DNA of 64,000 nt from Eriocheir sinensis (GCF_024679095.1 NC_066577.1:3680370-3744369), one strand, 5' to 3'; numbered from the stretch's first letter, positions 47,426 to 57,940 are shown. A program made the numbers and translations. The notes: generated by a model not told the origin, from the sequence alone.

Positions 47426-49666
47426 TAGACACTTGGAGCTCCTGTCAAACAGGTCGCACAGGTAGTCAGGCAGCTCCTCCTGGGGCTTCGTCAGGGTTCT
47501 CCTGCAGACACAGGTTCTTGGTTTCTGGTCGATCTCTTGGCACAACCCCACCATGGTCCCTTGTTTTATTTTCTTTGGGCTGAAGGAGACATTGGCCACG
47601 ACGACAGGCACTTCCGCTGCAGCAGGGTCTACCAAAGTACTGCCTACAATCACCCCGTTTTCTACCGGGCATCGACTTCCACTCTCTACCACACACAGGC
47701 TAGCCGGGGGGGCACCCGTAATTTGACAGGGTAACAGCATCTCCGACCTCGGAGGAATAATGGTGGTGCGCTTGACCGTCACTGGCAGGTCTTCCTTGTT
47801 CACAGTCGTCAGTGGCACCCTCCTTCCTCCTACAGTCAGCTGCTTAGCGCGGAAGTCCAGCTCGCACCTGTGGGAGACAAGATAATCCATACCTAGGATG
47901 CAGGGGTCATCCATGTCGGCCACGTACACAGAGAGGAACTCTTCCTTTCCTCCGAGCTCAAACTTCACGTCCACTGGGCCTCTGAGCTCTGCGTAGTGTC
48001 CTGTGACTCCGCACAGTCGATGCGGCGTCTTAGGAAGCCGACGATGACTCACCACGTCAGGCCGCACCAATGTGCGTTCCGAGCCTGTATCGACGACCAC
48101 AGGCCACAACACTCCGTCAACCTTGCCCTCCACTTGGCAGCTTGTCATGGTGGTTCTCCTGCACACTGATATCTTCGGGGCATGTACAGGACAGACTGGT
48201 CGTTGCCCCCGTGAACCAGTCCTTCTTAGTTTCCCAGTGGTGGTCCCTCGTTGGGGCACATTTTTCCGACACTCATTCTTCCAGTGCCCCTTTTCTCCAC
48301 AGGTCCAGCACTTGGGTCCTTCCCTGGGCTTCTTCTTAGCGGCACCTTCATATTCCTTCTTCCTCTTATAGCATTCGTTCTCCTTGTGCCCAACCTTCTC
48401 GCAGTACCAGCACTTTCCTTGGAACCTGTCTGTGTCGCTGACAGCGCCCTTTCGTGCCCTAAAGCCAGAAGTCGAGTCGTCCCTGAAGCTTGACAAGCTA
48501 GACCTAACAAAGGACTCAAACTCCATGGCACGTGCCAGAGCTTCCTGCATTGATGTTGGCTTAGCTTGGTTCACTTGTATCTTCAGCTGAGGGCTGTCCA
48601 GGGCATCGATGAATTGATCACGCAGCAAAACCGTCAGCAGGTCAGGGGTGGCACCTGGGTATGCCTTGTGCGCCATGCTCTCAAGGTCCTGAGCGAGTTC
48701 CTGAAGAGACTCGCCGCGCCTCCTGTTGCGGGTTCTGAACCTAACCCTGAAGAGCTCGTTCTGGTGCTTGGTCCCATATCGTTGCTCCAGCGCCTGTGCC
48801 AGCCCGCTGTAGCTGCCCTTTGTCGCATTGTCGAGCTGAGCAAGGACCTCCAGCGCCGCCCCTTTCAGGCTAGTGGCCAGCTGTACCGCGCACTCTTGGT
48901 CATCCCATCCGTTCCGAGCTGCCAACAGCTCAAACTGAGCGCGGTAAGCCTCCCAGGAGACCTTGCCATCAAACTCCTGAGGCTTCTTTCTAACAGGCGA
49001 ACCCAGCAGACCCATGGGGCTGGCGGAACTTCTTGCGGGTATAAACTCAGGCGAAACAGGGCTCAAACTACCCCGGACTTGCGTAGGAGAAGCATCTTGG
49101 GTACAACTAGTCCCTGCAGGCACTGGCTGTCCGTTTCCAGCCAAGCAGTCTTCAAGGGCCTTCACTCTGTCACTTACGTCACAAACTGCCTGTTCAGTAC
49201 GGTTCACCTTTCCCTGCACTTCTAATATTTCTTTGTGTGTCGTCTCCCGTACCACCTCCATCTCTTGTTGAAGATTTGTGTGTTCTTTCTCCACTTCTAT
49301 CAGGCGTTGTCCCAAGTTCGTGGTTACATCAGTCATTTCTCTTCGCACTGACTCACTTCCATCTTGTACTGCTTTAAGCTGTAGCTGTAATCCTGTGAAG
49401 CGATCTTCTAGCTGTTCTTTGAGTTCTTGGAGTGTTCCTTCTTGTTGTTGCTGTGCTCTTTCTTGTTGTTCTTTGAGTTCTTGGTGTGCTCTTTCTTGTT
49501 GTTCTTTGAGTTCTTGGAGTGTTCCTTCTTGTTGTTGCTGTGCTCTTTCTTGTTGTTCTTTGAGTTCTTGGAGTGCTCTTTCTTGTTTCTCCCCCTGTAG
49601 TCTCAAGGCTTCCAAAAGTTCAGTCAACATGTCGTCCCTCTGGGCAGCTTGGGAACGAGTCTCCAT
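47426..49666 (-). CDS. Gypsy copy B gag-protease polyprotein
   Basis: A single open frame of about 750 residues starting METRSQAAQRDDMLTELL. Predicted coiled coil with QELKEQQERAQQQQ repeats (49390-49600), capsid-like region (VRKKPQEFDGKVSWEAYRAQ), two CCHC knuckles (CWYCEKVGHKENEC, CWTCGEKGHWKNEC), and protease with VVVDTGSERTLVRPD and ILGMDYL. It packages and matures the element's RNA particle. Gag and protease share one frame here. A 7-bp insertion (extra ACTCTAG at about 47420) takes it out of frame with RT. This is the best-preserved coding region of the family in the window. Confidence 0.93.
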
Positions 49667-49685
49667 GGCGAAAAACAAATGCCTA

Positions 49686-49699
49686 CACTCCTGACACCA
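49686..49699 (-). promoter_or_regulatory. Primer-binding site, tRNA-Leu type, copy B
   Basis: Identical to the copy A site: TGGTGTCAGGAGTG on the minus strand, one base after the 5' LTR. Confidence 0.75.
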
Positions 49700-49700
49700 G

Positions 49701-50106
49701 TGTTATGCCGGACGTGTTACTTGGGTTCCGTGTCGCCGTCAGGAGACTCCGTGGGAGGGAGATATGTAAACACTTTGCACAGTTTCTGTAGTTTAATATT
49801 CTTCTTTAGTAGTACACTTCACTCTGACTCTTCACTTACCACTAGCTTACTATGACTGGGACTGACTCTCTCTCGCCCTCTTCTCCTATATATATCCAGA
49901 ACAGTACAGTCTAGAATATTACAGTATATTTCAGATCATACAAGAACATGTAGCAAAAATATATGCGAGTTGGCAACACTTCCCGCCTGGCGCCGGGCCG
50001 CGCCCCGTGGGGCGCGGACGGCTCGCCTTCCTCCCCGCCCCTTTGCTCGTTTCTCCGGGAGCCTTCTAGAGGCCTATGGTCGCCGGGGGAAGCTTCCAGC
50101 ACAACA
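49701..50106 (-). repeat. 5' LTR, Gypsy copy B
   Basis: 406 bp, TGTTGTGC...CATAACA on the minus strand, flanked by TTAT. Confidence 0.95.
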
Positions 50107-50110
50107 TTAT

Positions 50111-50180
50111 CATGACACGGAGCTGCTGATCTCCGAGATTCAAAGACGGGCTTGTTTGTGGGATATATCCCTCAAGATTA
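50111..50180 (+). pseudogene. MADF-domain fragment, split by Gypsy B
   Basis: HDTELLISEIQRRACLWDIS matches the start of a MADF domain (L-I-x-x-V-x-x-x-P-x-L-W-D). The expected DYK motif follows in the next frame (GATTACAAA at 50168), one base off. MADF domains bind DNA in Myb/SANT-like regulators and in ORF1 proteins of PIF/Harbinger transposons. The Harbinger-like motifs at 43307-43760 favour the transposon reading; a host gene is the alternative. Confidence 0.5.
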
Positions 50181-50822
50181 CAAATATGACTGACTGTTTC
50201 GTGTTTGTTGCAGCTGGTACGACCAATGGCTTCCTTGAGGACTCCTTCCTTTGTTACCCGGCCAAAAACACCAGTGGCGACTATCACGGCGAGATGAACA
50301 GCGAGCTGTTCCTCCGCTGGGTGCAGACAACGCAGCTCCTTCCGTCACTGCCCGAGCCATCGGTACTGGTGCTGGATAATGCACCATACCACAGCCTGCT
50401 GACGGAGGAGAGTCGGTGCCCCACCACGGCGACCAGAAAAGCGGACCTCATCAGCTGGCTGGAGCAACGCAGGCTACCCATCCCACCTGGCGCCACACGG
50501 CCTGAGCTGTTGACATCTGCCAGCAGAACAGGCCCGAGACCCAATACGTGGTGGACAACATCATCCGTTATTGGGGCCATGAGGTTGTGCGTTTGCCACC
50601 CGGCCATCCTGAACTCAGCGCCATCCAGCTGGTGCGGGGATGCATGAAGCGTCACGTGCATTCCTCTCTGCAGCGGTTCAACAGGACGGACCTGCAGGCC
50701 ACGTTGGAGGAAGCCAAGCTTTGCGCCACCCAAAATCTACCCGTTGTGGGTAGAATTTTTTTTTTTTGGGGGGGGCCCCCCCCCCAACGCCAAACCGATC
50801 TGGCAAAAATGGTTTTGCAATA
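50181..50822 (+). pseudogene. Tc1/mariner-like DDE transposase fragment (DDE_3 type)
   Basis: Reads FVFVAAGTTNGFLEDSFLCY, PAKNTSGDYHGEMNSELFLR and SVLVLDNAPYHSLL, which holds the second catalytic Asp. RKADLISWLEQRRLPIPPG follows. After a one-base frameshift near 50512 comes YVVDNIIRYWGHEVVRLPPG, then HPELSAIQLVRGCMKRHV. The usual third catalytic residue in H-P-x-L-N-P-I-E is Gln here, so it is inactive. The N-terminal half, including the first Asp and the HTH domains, is absent. Confidence 0.8.
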
Positions 50823-50909
50823 GGCTGAATTGTGGATCAGTCATTGTGGGACGTCTATTGGCAATAACTTGTTTTCTGCTGCTGCTGCTAATTCTGAGAG
50901 CAGTAGGCC

Positions 50910-50975
50910 TATAACAAAGGACCTGCGATATTATTGTTTTTCAAGTCTTTGTTAAGGTCGCAGGTCCTTTGCGAG
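50910..50975. repeat. Hairpin CAAAGGACCTGCGA
   Basis: CAAAGGACCTGCGA (about 50917-50930) and its inverse (about 50959-50972) enclose a T-rich loop. Possibly the terminal repeats of a very small element. Confidence 0.7.
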
Positions 50976-51082
50976 TGTTCATTCTCACAGAATAATCGTT
51001 TATGTAATGAGTCATCATTTGTCACCATAACCATGCACATCCCATAATCCTATTTAATGTCTCCCAATATATATGGCCATTC

Positions 51083-51290
51083 AGTTGTAGTGCGGCGACG
51101 GCCTGATGAACGAGCCTCCCATAACCCACTTAGCCAGTGGGGTACCTCTTTGGCCGACTCGGTAAGGAGTGGCTCTCCCGTCACGCTGGTCGCGGGTTCA
51201 ATCCCAGGCAGCCGGGGAATACCCTCACTTTGTCTTGATTAATTTCTCGTGTTATTTCGATACACGCAGAGGCCGTGTTGAGAAATAGGA
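51083..51290 (+). mobile_element. tRNA-derived SINE, second family, copy 1
   Basis: A box TGGCCGACTCGG (51151-51162), B box GGTTCAATCCC (51195-51205), then a body with TTGATTAATTTCTCGTG and ACACGCAGAGGCCGTG. Shares its whole length with 51748-51948. Confidence 0.8.
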
Positions 51291-51747
51291 AGGATAGAAA
51301 ATAAGCGCGTCGGGGCATTACACAGTCTCCTCCAATTGCCCATCCATCTGGTTCAGAAACTCCTGCCACTTCATCTTCCAAAGTTTTCCCATTTCCTGCT
51401 TTCCCTGTGCTGTTCCTCAAACTTTTGGTGCAAACTGAAAATATTTGTGTACTGATTCTCCTATATAGTAATACCAACTTAAGTTTCCCCATCCTCATAA
51501 TTATTATATCTCCGCTTCTATTACATTTTCTGCCAGCATATACTGAGTCAAAACTCCTACTCCACTGAGTCCGGTGTTATTCCTGCTGCACCATAACATT
51601 ATTGTTGTACATCCTTGTCCCTTGTATCGTACTTCCTGCTTGCAACACACATCAGCACTGTCTCGGCATCGCCTCCATAACTTAATTCTCAGATCCTGCT
51701 CCGCGTTGCTCCAACATTTACTGTCCTTGCCCTCGGGGTTTGTTACA
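51291..51747. other. No recognised gene
   Basis: Spacer between two SINE copies. Short frames show no recognisable domain. Confidence 0.5.
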
Positions 51748-51948
51748 GATGTAGTGCCGACTTGCCTGATGGGCGAGTCTCCCATAACCCACTTAGCCAG
51801 CGGGGTACCTCTTTGGCCGACTGGTAAAGGAGTGGCTCTCCCGTTACGCTGGTCGCGGGTTCGATCCCCGGCGCCGGCAAACCTTTCCTTGTCTGGATTA
51901 ATTTCTCGTGTGTTTCGTTACACGCAGTGGCCGTGTGGGAGTGTAGTA
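51748..51948 (+). mobile_element. tRNA-derived SINE, second family, copy 2
   Basis: A box region TGGCCGACTGG from 51814, B box GGTTCGATCCC (51858-51868, a better match to consensus than copy 1). Same body and no poly(A). Confidence 0.8.
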
Positions 51949-52189
51949 AAGAGCAAATTCTGGCATTTCACAGACAGGCAGGTCATGTCAAAATTTATGA
52001 TAAAAAATAAAATAAAATATTCAAATGTCCCCCTGCCAAAATTAAGGCAGCGTTCATGAACCAATGCCCCCCCCCCCTTCCCCTCTTCTGTCCTCATGCG
52101 CTGGCCTCGCCCTGGGCCTGCACTCAAGTGGCCCATCAGCCTGGCAGCATTGTGCAGCTTTACGTTATGTGCAGTTACGATGTGAGGGA

Positions 52190-52492
52190 GCTGTTGTTCT
52201 GGGATGGCGTCTTGGCTGCACTCAGGTGATGGACTGTCCAGGCTCAGGCTGAACCTGCCAGGACCTGCGTGGGATGATGGCTGAACTGAACACAGGCAGG
52301 ACTTGTAAAGTGTGGAGGTTACTGGCTACTACAGCCTTGCCTGGCTCATGTGCTGGCCAGCCGGCACCTGCTGAATCTAGCGGCGTGCCTGTCCAGCAGA
52401 CTGCAGGTCTGGAAACTGGTGGAGTAGCAGCCAGTGACTGTAGTGTGAGAAGTGTTTACAGCTTGAGTGCAACAGCAGGTACCTGAGAGGGA
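52190..52492. repeat. Second segmental duplication, block X, copy 2
   Basis: Partner of 12962-13262. Confidence 0.85.
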
Positions 52493-53038
52493 TGACTCTC
52501 CCCTCCTCCGGCCCAGCCAGCGGCGGCTGTAGGTGTGGAAATGCTGTGCAAACAAACCGCTGCTCTACCCATGCCAGGATACTTAATACTTAAGGAAGTA
52601 TTACTAACATCATTGGCCTGATCGTAAGTGTAAACAGTCATAAGTTGCATTCGTCGTAACTTGAGGATTACCTGTAATATTTTTGGCCACGGAGAATCAA
52701 GAAATTTACAAATGCTGCATTGCCACTGCTGACACTGTGTTTACATGGATCAGCTGAGCAGCTGCTTGTAGCTAGCATTCAGTTTTTCATTATTTAATTT
52801 TTATAGAAGAACATTCATTAAAAAAATTGCAGTAGTACGATACCTGTGCTTCAGCACCAGTTGAAAATTAATAGAATCGCAGACACTAGGTGACTCGTCG
52901 ACGGTGCCTCCTTTGTTGACATGTATTGGAAGTCTGCCAATAACTTGCTTTAGTTATTTTCCTTAAATGTGCCGTCTGAGTGTGTTGAACAAAGTGCGGT
53001 ACAGCCCGGGGTAGGCAGAGAACACTGGACATAGCCAG
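52493..53038. other. No recognised gene
   Basis: Sequence specific to this duplication copy. No coding frame is supported. Confidence 0.5.
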
Positions 53039-53589
53039 CCCGGTGTGGTGTCATGAGACATCCGGCAATAATAAGACATCCCATCCCAATCTGCGCATAA
53101 GCGGAACCCAATGTTTACAAACACAGTGTTGATATCGTCGTTTGTCCCAGGCAAGATGGCGGCAAGGCACCATGGCAGCTATTGTGGGAAAATGGCCAAA
53201 TTCAAGGATGACATGGACCCTATTATTCAGATACTACTAAATGGAGAGTATCCAAGAAACATGACGGTCAATGAGAAGAGAAATCTTAGGAGATAGTGGG
53301 AGAATATTTACTGAAATACAAGGGTGCAGGTTATCTCATTTACTGACTACAAGGGGTGTAGGCTACCTCATTTATCATTTACTGATATACAAAGGCTGTA
53401 GGTTATCTCATTTATCACTTTCAAAAAGATAAAGAATAACTTAGGTGGGACGTTTCATGATAGGCAGTCGACAAAACACACGGTACCGTGTCATAGCTCA
53501 TCCACCCTCTGTTTGTAAACAAAGCCCGCGCATGCGCAGATCAAGATGGGATGTCTAATTATAGCGGCTGTCTTATGACACCACACCGG
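53039..53589. mobile_element. DNA transposon relic with ~60-bp terminal inverted repeats
   Basis: Left CCGGTGTGGTGTCATGAGAC and right, reversed, CCGGTGTGGTGTCATAAGAC continue as imperfect inverted repeats for about 60 bp, including GACATCCCATC and ATCTGCGCAT. Absent from the duplication partner near 15113. It keeps an ORF start (53155-53296). Confidence 0.8.
53155..53296 (+). pseudogene. KRBA2/GIN1-like integrase N-terminal fragment
   Basis: Starts MAARHHGSYCGKMAKFKDDM and continues IIQILLNGEYPRNMTVNEKR, then a stop. The Y-P-x-x-x-T-x-N-E-K-R-x-x-R-R pattern resembles the N-terminal region of KRAB-A-domain-containing-2-like (Ginger-type) integrases found in many arthropod transposons. Only 46 residues remain. 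Family assignment is from memory of motif style, so tentative. Confidence 0.4.
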
Positions 53590-54839
53590 CACAGGACGTG
53601 GCCCCCGGACAGCAGCCATTCCTTGCCGGCCTGCTGTGGTTCTTGACACGTGCTTCACACTATTAGTCTGGGAAACTGAGGGTCGGGTCTACTTTGTAAT
53701 TATTGGTTCTTTGAACTGATTTACATTTACACGATGAAAATAAAAATAAACAAAAAACAATAATCCTAATAAAACACAACAAAGCCCTTAATTATTTTTA
53801 ACCTTTTTTTCCAACCCTGATGTATGGAAGAGATTTTTCTGTGCCGCAGATGCCCTCCCTGGCAGGCAGCTGGTTTTCAGCTGTACCAGCCCAGGTGGAT
53901 TGCCTACCAGGCAGGCGGGGCGCCTGCCTGGGTTGGATTGGTGCGGTGGTGGGGCGTGCCCACACATCGATGGGCCGTGTACACAACACCTCTGGGGCTC
54001 CAAGCTGCTCTGAGATCCCCTGAAATTCAGCCTGGAGCCACAAGGTGCCTGTTACCAACAGTGCCCCAAGGAGCACTCTGAAGGCCTTGACAAGGGGGAG
54101 GCTGTGCACTGGCAGGAGGGACTCACACGCTGCGCCTTCTTTTCACTGGAGCTGTTGGGCGGCTGCAGCAGGAAGCAAGAGATGGCAAGCAATCCCTGAC
54201 ACACCACGACGCTAGATGCTTTCCCTGTCCTGCTGTGGAGGCTTACCCAAAACATCTCCAAAACTGTTCCCGGCTTGATGGAAAGAAACAGAGAGGGACT
54301 TCCCAAGACTCGTCAGGGGTGAAGAGATGTTGTAAATGTGGACACAGGGGACAAGTCATGGAACTCTTTATTAACTGCTGCAAGCCATCATAACAAGGCC
54401 AACACAACGGTACTGACGCGGGACAACCGAGTCTCCGTAACAGGCCGGGGAACAACACACAAAATACATAGAACAATAATTAGAGAACTTGTCGCAAATA
54501 CTCGTGCCAAGGCTGAAGGCTTGAAAACGCTTCAGGAAGGCCGACCTTAACAGGGATGATATATACTATTCTAGGGGCTCACTACCACTACTACTACTAC
54601 AGATACTATCACTACTTACAATAATAATAACAGTAATACATTTGGACCCACTACCGCTACTGCTCTTGGGGGTACAATATCTACATGGAACAGCACAGCC
54701 TTGGGGGTCGACTCTTGCAGGAAATTGACTTTGACATGAGTATGTGCGACGTTTCGTAGACAAAGAGAAACAACAAACACACACTCGCAAGGAAACTGCT
54801 GCTTCCTTATATAAAACTGTAAATACCTGAGTAAGGGGC

Positions 54840-54879
<40 letters not shown>

Positions 54880-54990
54880 ACAGGTGAATGCTCTGATCTT
54901 TTTTAACTTGTTTTTTTGAGATTCTGACAAGGCACAGTGTAAGAGTGGCTGAAATTATGGCTCTTACACTCACTCTCTCTCTCTCTCTCC
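53590..54990. repeat. Second segmental duplication, blocks Y and Z, copy 2
   Basis: Partner of 15113-16970 plus 21443-21545. The CA tract (54845-54878) is uninterrupted here, unlike the LINE-split copy. A minus-strand AATAAA lies at 54367-54372, about 725 bp downstream of the stop codon of the exon at 55097-55302. Confidence 0.85.
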
Positions 54991-55096
54991 TACGCACACA
55001 CACACACACACACACTCACAACCACAGCCTCCCCCACCTCACACACCCACACATATCACTGCCCCTCCTAACACACTTTCACACACACACACACCC

Positions 55097-55302
55097 TCAC
55101 GCCAGCACTACCCCCGGGTTGTCCACTGCTCCGTATGAAGCGTGGATCTGGGGGTGGATGTGCTGTGTGTCGAGGGGTGACTGAGGGTTGGCTGCCTGGG
55201 GGTCATCCGGCACCTCATCCTCCAGAGACATCGAGCCGTGGAAACTTTCGGCGAGGTGACTCCACTGCTGCTTCAAGGCACGGCAACGATTGGACCTCGG
55301 GC
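55097..55302 (-). CDS. Candidate terminal coding exon, unknown protein
   Basis: On the minus strand a good splice acceptor (CCCCGTCCCTTGCAG) is followed by 206 bp that stay open in one phase to a TGA at 55097. The exon starts with two bases of a split codon. It encodes about 68 residues: basic start RSNRCRALKQQWSHLAESFH, then acidic SMSLEDEVPDDPQAANPQSP and the C-terminal HPQIHASYGAVDNPGVVLA. No ATG is needed, so it would be missed by ATG-based calls. I recognise no domain. Possible AATAAA at 54367. Upstream exons would lie beyond 55320; none was identified. Alternatives are a chance open frame or an exon of a decayed gene. Confidence 0.45.
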
Positions 55303-55324
55303 CTGCAAGGGACGGGGCATGGGT

Positions 55325-55505
55325 GAGTGTGTGTGTAAGGGGGGAGGGGAGGGAGTGCTGTGTGTGTGTGGGGTTGGGGCAGTGTGTGTGTGTATGTGGG
55401 GTTGGGGCAGTGTGTGTGTGTATGTGTATGTGTGTGTGTGTGTTTGGGCAGTGAAAGTGTGTGTGTGTGTGTGTGTTTGGGCAGTGAAAGTGTGTGTGTG
55501 TGGTA
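55325..55505. repeat. TG-rich minisatellite
   Basis: Units of GTGTGTGTGTATGTGGGGTTGGGGCAGT and GTGTGTGTTTGGGCAGTGAAA, about five in all. Confidence 0.85.
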
Positions 55506-55724
55506 TTTCAGTATTTCACCACCCAGCAAAATTTACCTCACCCAGCTACATCTATATCACAACAAGAATATTTCAGTGCATTATACCGAGCCAAGATGTT
55601 ATCATATAAGACCCTGAATGCTCGAGGCAACAAATCTTAAAGGTGCTCTGGACAACAATTAGCCGTGGAGCAGGAGAGTGGCGGCAAGTTGATACCCAAA
55701 GCCGTGTGAAATTCAAACTGCTTT
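55506..55724. other. No recognised gene
   Basis: AT-rich sequence without a supported feature. Confidence 0.5.
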
Positions 55725-55935
55725 ACATAGATTTACATAGATATTCAGACCACATGGAGCCTATGTGGTCCAGACAAAGTGGAAATTATACTATATCAAA
55801 TGCCACCATGATTGCATTTCCGGTTTAGTGAGTATTAAATTGAAGGAAGTGTCGGTTGAGCTTGTTATTAAATGAGTCAATCGTGTTGGACCGCTGAAGA
55901 CGTGAGCTTGTTCCATTCTGGTGATACTGTAGTGT
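55725..55935 (-). mobile_element. 3' end of LINE, same family as 9226-10606
   Basis: TTTACATAGATTTACATAGA, the GACCACATGG block, and TTAAATTGAAGGAAGTGTCG align with 9226-9440, with more divergence. Only the 3' UTR and the last few codons are present. Confidence 0.75.
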
Positions 55936-56084
55936 TTTGTGTGGTTGGGTACTTCATCGAGATCTTGATCATACCCAGAGGACAAAAAACAATATCATAT
56001 TAGCGTCAATTTGAATCTCGTGCGGCTCTTTGGGTAGTGAAAGTGGCCACACTCTCCTACTCTAAGGGCCAGTCTTATCGCCCA

Positions 56085-56500
56085 ACACAGCGAGTTTGTC
56101 ACCTCCCAGCTAAACACATAATACGACGATTCCCTGTGTAGTGTTTGGCGTTGATGTGAAAAGGAGGAATGGGGCAAGAACAACCTGGTGTCCTTCAACG
56201 CCTCTCAAAAACTCAATTTCTCCACCTATCAACTCGACATGGTTTTTTTTTTCACATTTGTTTACTTTTTTGTGCCCTTGAACTGACTCCTCTGCTGTAA
56301 AAAAACAAAAAAACTATCCCCTATTCTTCAACAACACTCAGCTGTCACCTTCTCCTACGCTGAACATCCTCAATCCTACTTGGGAAACCACACAGAAAAT
56401 CTCTTTAGGATCTGGTGTTGAGTAAAACGGATCATTGTGGAGGATAAAGTTCGGTTTGGGCGCTGACTGACTCCGTGTTGGACTGTCGAAGTGGCCCTAA
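56085..56500. repeat. Repeat block split by LINE fragment, copy 1
   Basis: GTAGTGTTTGGCGTTGATGT plus AAAGGAGGAAT, and later CACACAGAAAATCTCTTTAGG and GTTCGGTTTGGGCGCTGAC, match 57325-57480. Here a LINE fragment (56168-56380) sits between the halves. Confidence 0.7.
56168..56380 (+). pseudogene. LINE fragment, same family as 14092-15000
   Basis: GCAAGAACAACCTGGTGTCC, then TTCAACGCCTCTCAAAAACT, and later CAACACTCAGCTGTCACC match 14188-14330. A T-rich block ending AAAAACAAAAAAA (56240-56308) interrupts it. Confidence 0.65.
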
Positions 56501-56530
56501 GTTAGACTAAGTTAAGTTAAATTAGGTTAA

Positions 56531-56745
56531 CCCAGTAGCTGCAGGGATTGTGTTCTTAAAGGGCCTTCCCTCCAAGCAAGAAAATGAGAAAAAACATGAC
56601 TCACGCAAACCATTTCATAATATATCTCAACGCATTTGTGATCAGTTTATGCATCATCTATTTTGGGGGTTTATATCATGGCAAAAATCTGTCCTGTCGC
56701 TGCCACACGGTAAAGACACAAAATTGTCCCATCGCTGCTACCGGG
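56531..56745. mobile_element. TTAA-flanked piggyBac-like MITE, copy 1
   Basis: TTAA (56527-56530), CCCAGTAGCTGCAGGGATTG at the left; GCTGCTACCGGG then TTAA (56746-56749) at the right. Tandem with copy 2. Confidence 0.7.
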
Positions 56746-56759
56746 TTAAATTAGGTTAA

Positions 56760-57048
56760 CCCGGTAGCTGCAGGGATTGTGTTTCTTAAAGGCCCTTCCC
56801 TCCAAGCGAAAAAAATGAGAAAAAATCATCACTCACGCAAGCCATTTCATAATATATATCAAAGCATTTGTGATCAGTTTATGCATCATCTATTTTGGTA
56901 GGTTTATATCATGGCAAAAATCTGTCCCGTTGCTGCCACACGGTAAAGACACAGAATTGTCCCGTCGCTGCTACACGGTAAAGACACAGAATTGTCCCGT
57001 CGCTGCCACACGGTGAAGACACAGAATTGTCCCGTCGCTGCTACCGGG
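56760..57048. mobile_element. TTAA-flanked piggyBac-like MITE, copy 2
   Basis: CCCGGTAGCTGCAGGGATTG to GCTGCTACCGGG, flanked by TTAA (56756-56759, 57049-57052). It has about four 36-bp subterminal units ending GACACAGAATTGTCCCGTCG (56920-57040); copy 1 has about two. Both copies are preceded by ATTAGG, which suggests tandem duplication of element plus flank. Confidence 0.75.
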
Positions 57049-57075
57049 TTAAGGGCCAGTGTTAATCCAATCCAG

Positions 57076-57316
57076 AGGCCAGATTCATTAAACCACTTAC
57101 GAGACATGTTGTTGGTAAGTCTTCCGGTAACTCCATCATTTAGGAACGCTCTTGATCTTACAGCGAGTCCAATGGCAGTGAAAGAAGTGTCGACCAGGCC
57201 AGTATTTCATTCACTGTCATCGGAGTGGCCCAAACACAAGGGTCATTCGTAGAGGACAGATTTACTAAAAGACTTACCAATGACCGGTCTTGTAGTGGCT
57301 TGATGAATCTGGCCCC
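57076..57316. mobile_element. Short MITE with ~50-bp inverted repeats
   Basis: GGCCAGATTCATTAAACCAC with GGTAAGTCTT inward on the left; reversed right end GGCCAGATTCATCAAGCCAC with GGTAAGTCTT. About 240 bp, non-coding. Confidence 0.8.
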
Positions 57317-57500
57317 ACCTGACTTGTCCGCTTCCAACCAAACACAAAATACTGCAAAAATTCCCTGCATAGTGTTTGGCGTTGATGTAGAAAGGAGGAA
57401 TACTTCAGAAACAACACACAGGAAATCTTTTTAGGACCATTGTGGAGAAAAAAGTTTGGTGTGGGAGCTGACCATGGCTCTGTGTTGGGTTGTCAAACTG
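57317..57500. repeat. Repeat block, copy 2
   Basis: Unsplit partner of 56085-56500. Confidence 0.7.
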
Positions 57501-57681
57501 GTCCCGAGACTGGTGTGACACAGGTATTGAAGGGTGAGGGAAAGTAAAGGAAGCCAAGGCAGTGAGCACACCCAGGCCGGCCCACACAGAAGGCTCACTG
57601 AAGGGTTGTGTGTGCTTGGGTTAATATCATTGCTTCTGTTTCTCCTTACAACACACCACCACCACTAATATTACCACGCAT

Positions 57682-57905
57682 GCACCACCACCACCACCAC
57701 CACCACCACCACCACCCCCTACCAAGGAAAAAGTGCAATGAAACAGGGATAAAAATAATGAAAGAATGGAAGGAAGGAAGAAAAACCTATGAAGCCTCAG
57801 AGGTCTAAGGAAGAAAACATGGAAGGAAAACAAAAAGGAAAAGAAAAGGGAGAAAAATAAGATGATGATGACGAGGAGGAGGAAGAAGAAGAAAAAGAGG
57901 TCAAG

Positions 57906-57940
<35 letters not shown>
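57682..57940. repeat. (CAC)n, purine-rich and (AC)n tracts
   Basis: About 11 CAC units (57682-57714), purine-rich DNA, then about 17 AC units (57906-57940). Confidence 0.85.

Larger units (their letters stand above)
43967..50106 (-). mobile_element. Ty3/Gypsy LTR retrotransposon, copy B, full-length
   Basis: Minus-strand copy of the family at 32623-38783. The LTRs are 49701-50106 (5') and 43967-44320 (3'), flanked by TTAT on both sides (43963-43966, 50107-50110). The two LTRs are almost identical apart from a 52-bp deletion in the 3' one. Gag and protease form one open frame of about 750 residues; RT to integrase is interrupted by small indels. No envelope gene. Confidence 0.97.

Noticed and set aside
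53788..54306. Host gene exons in the duplicated block Y
   Set aside because: Open frames differ between the two copies in frame and length and show no domain or coding-type conservation.
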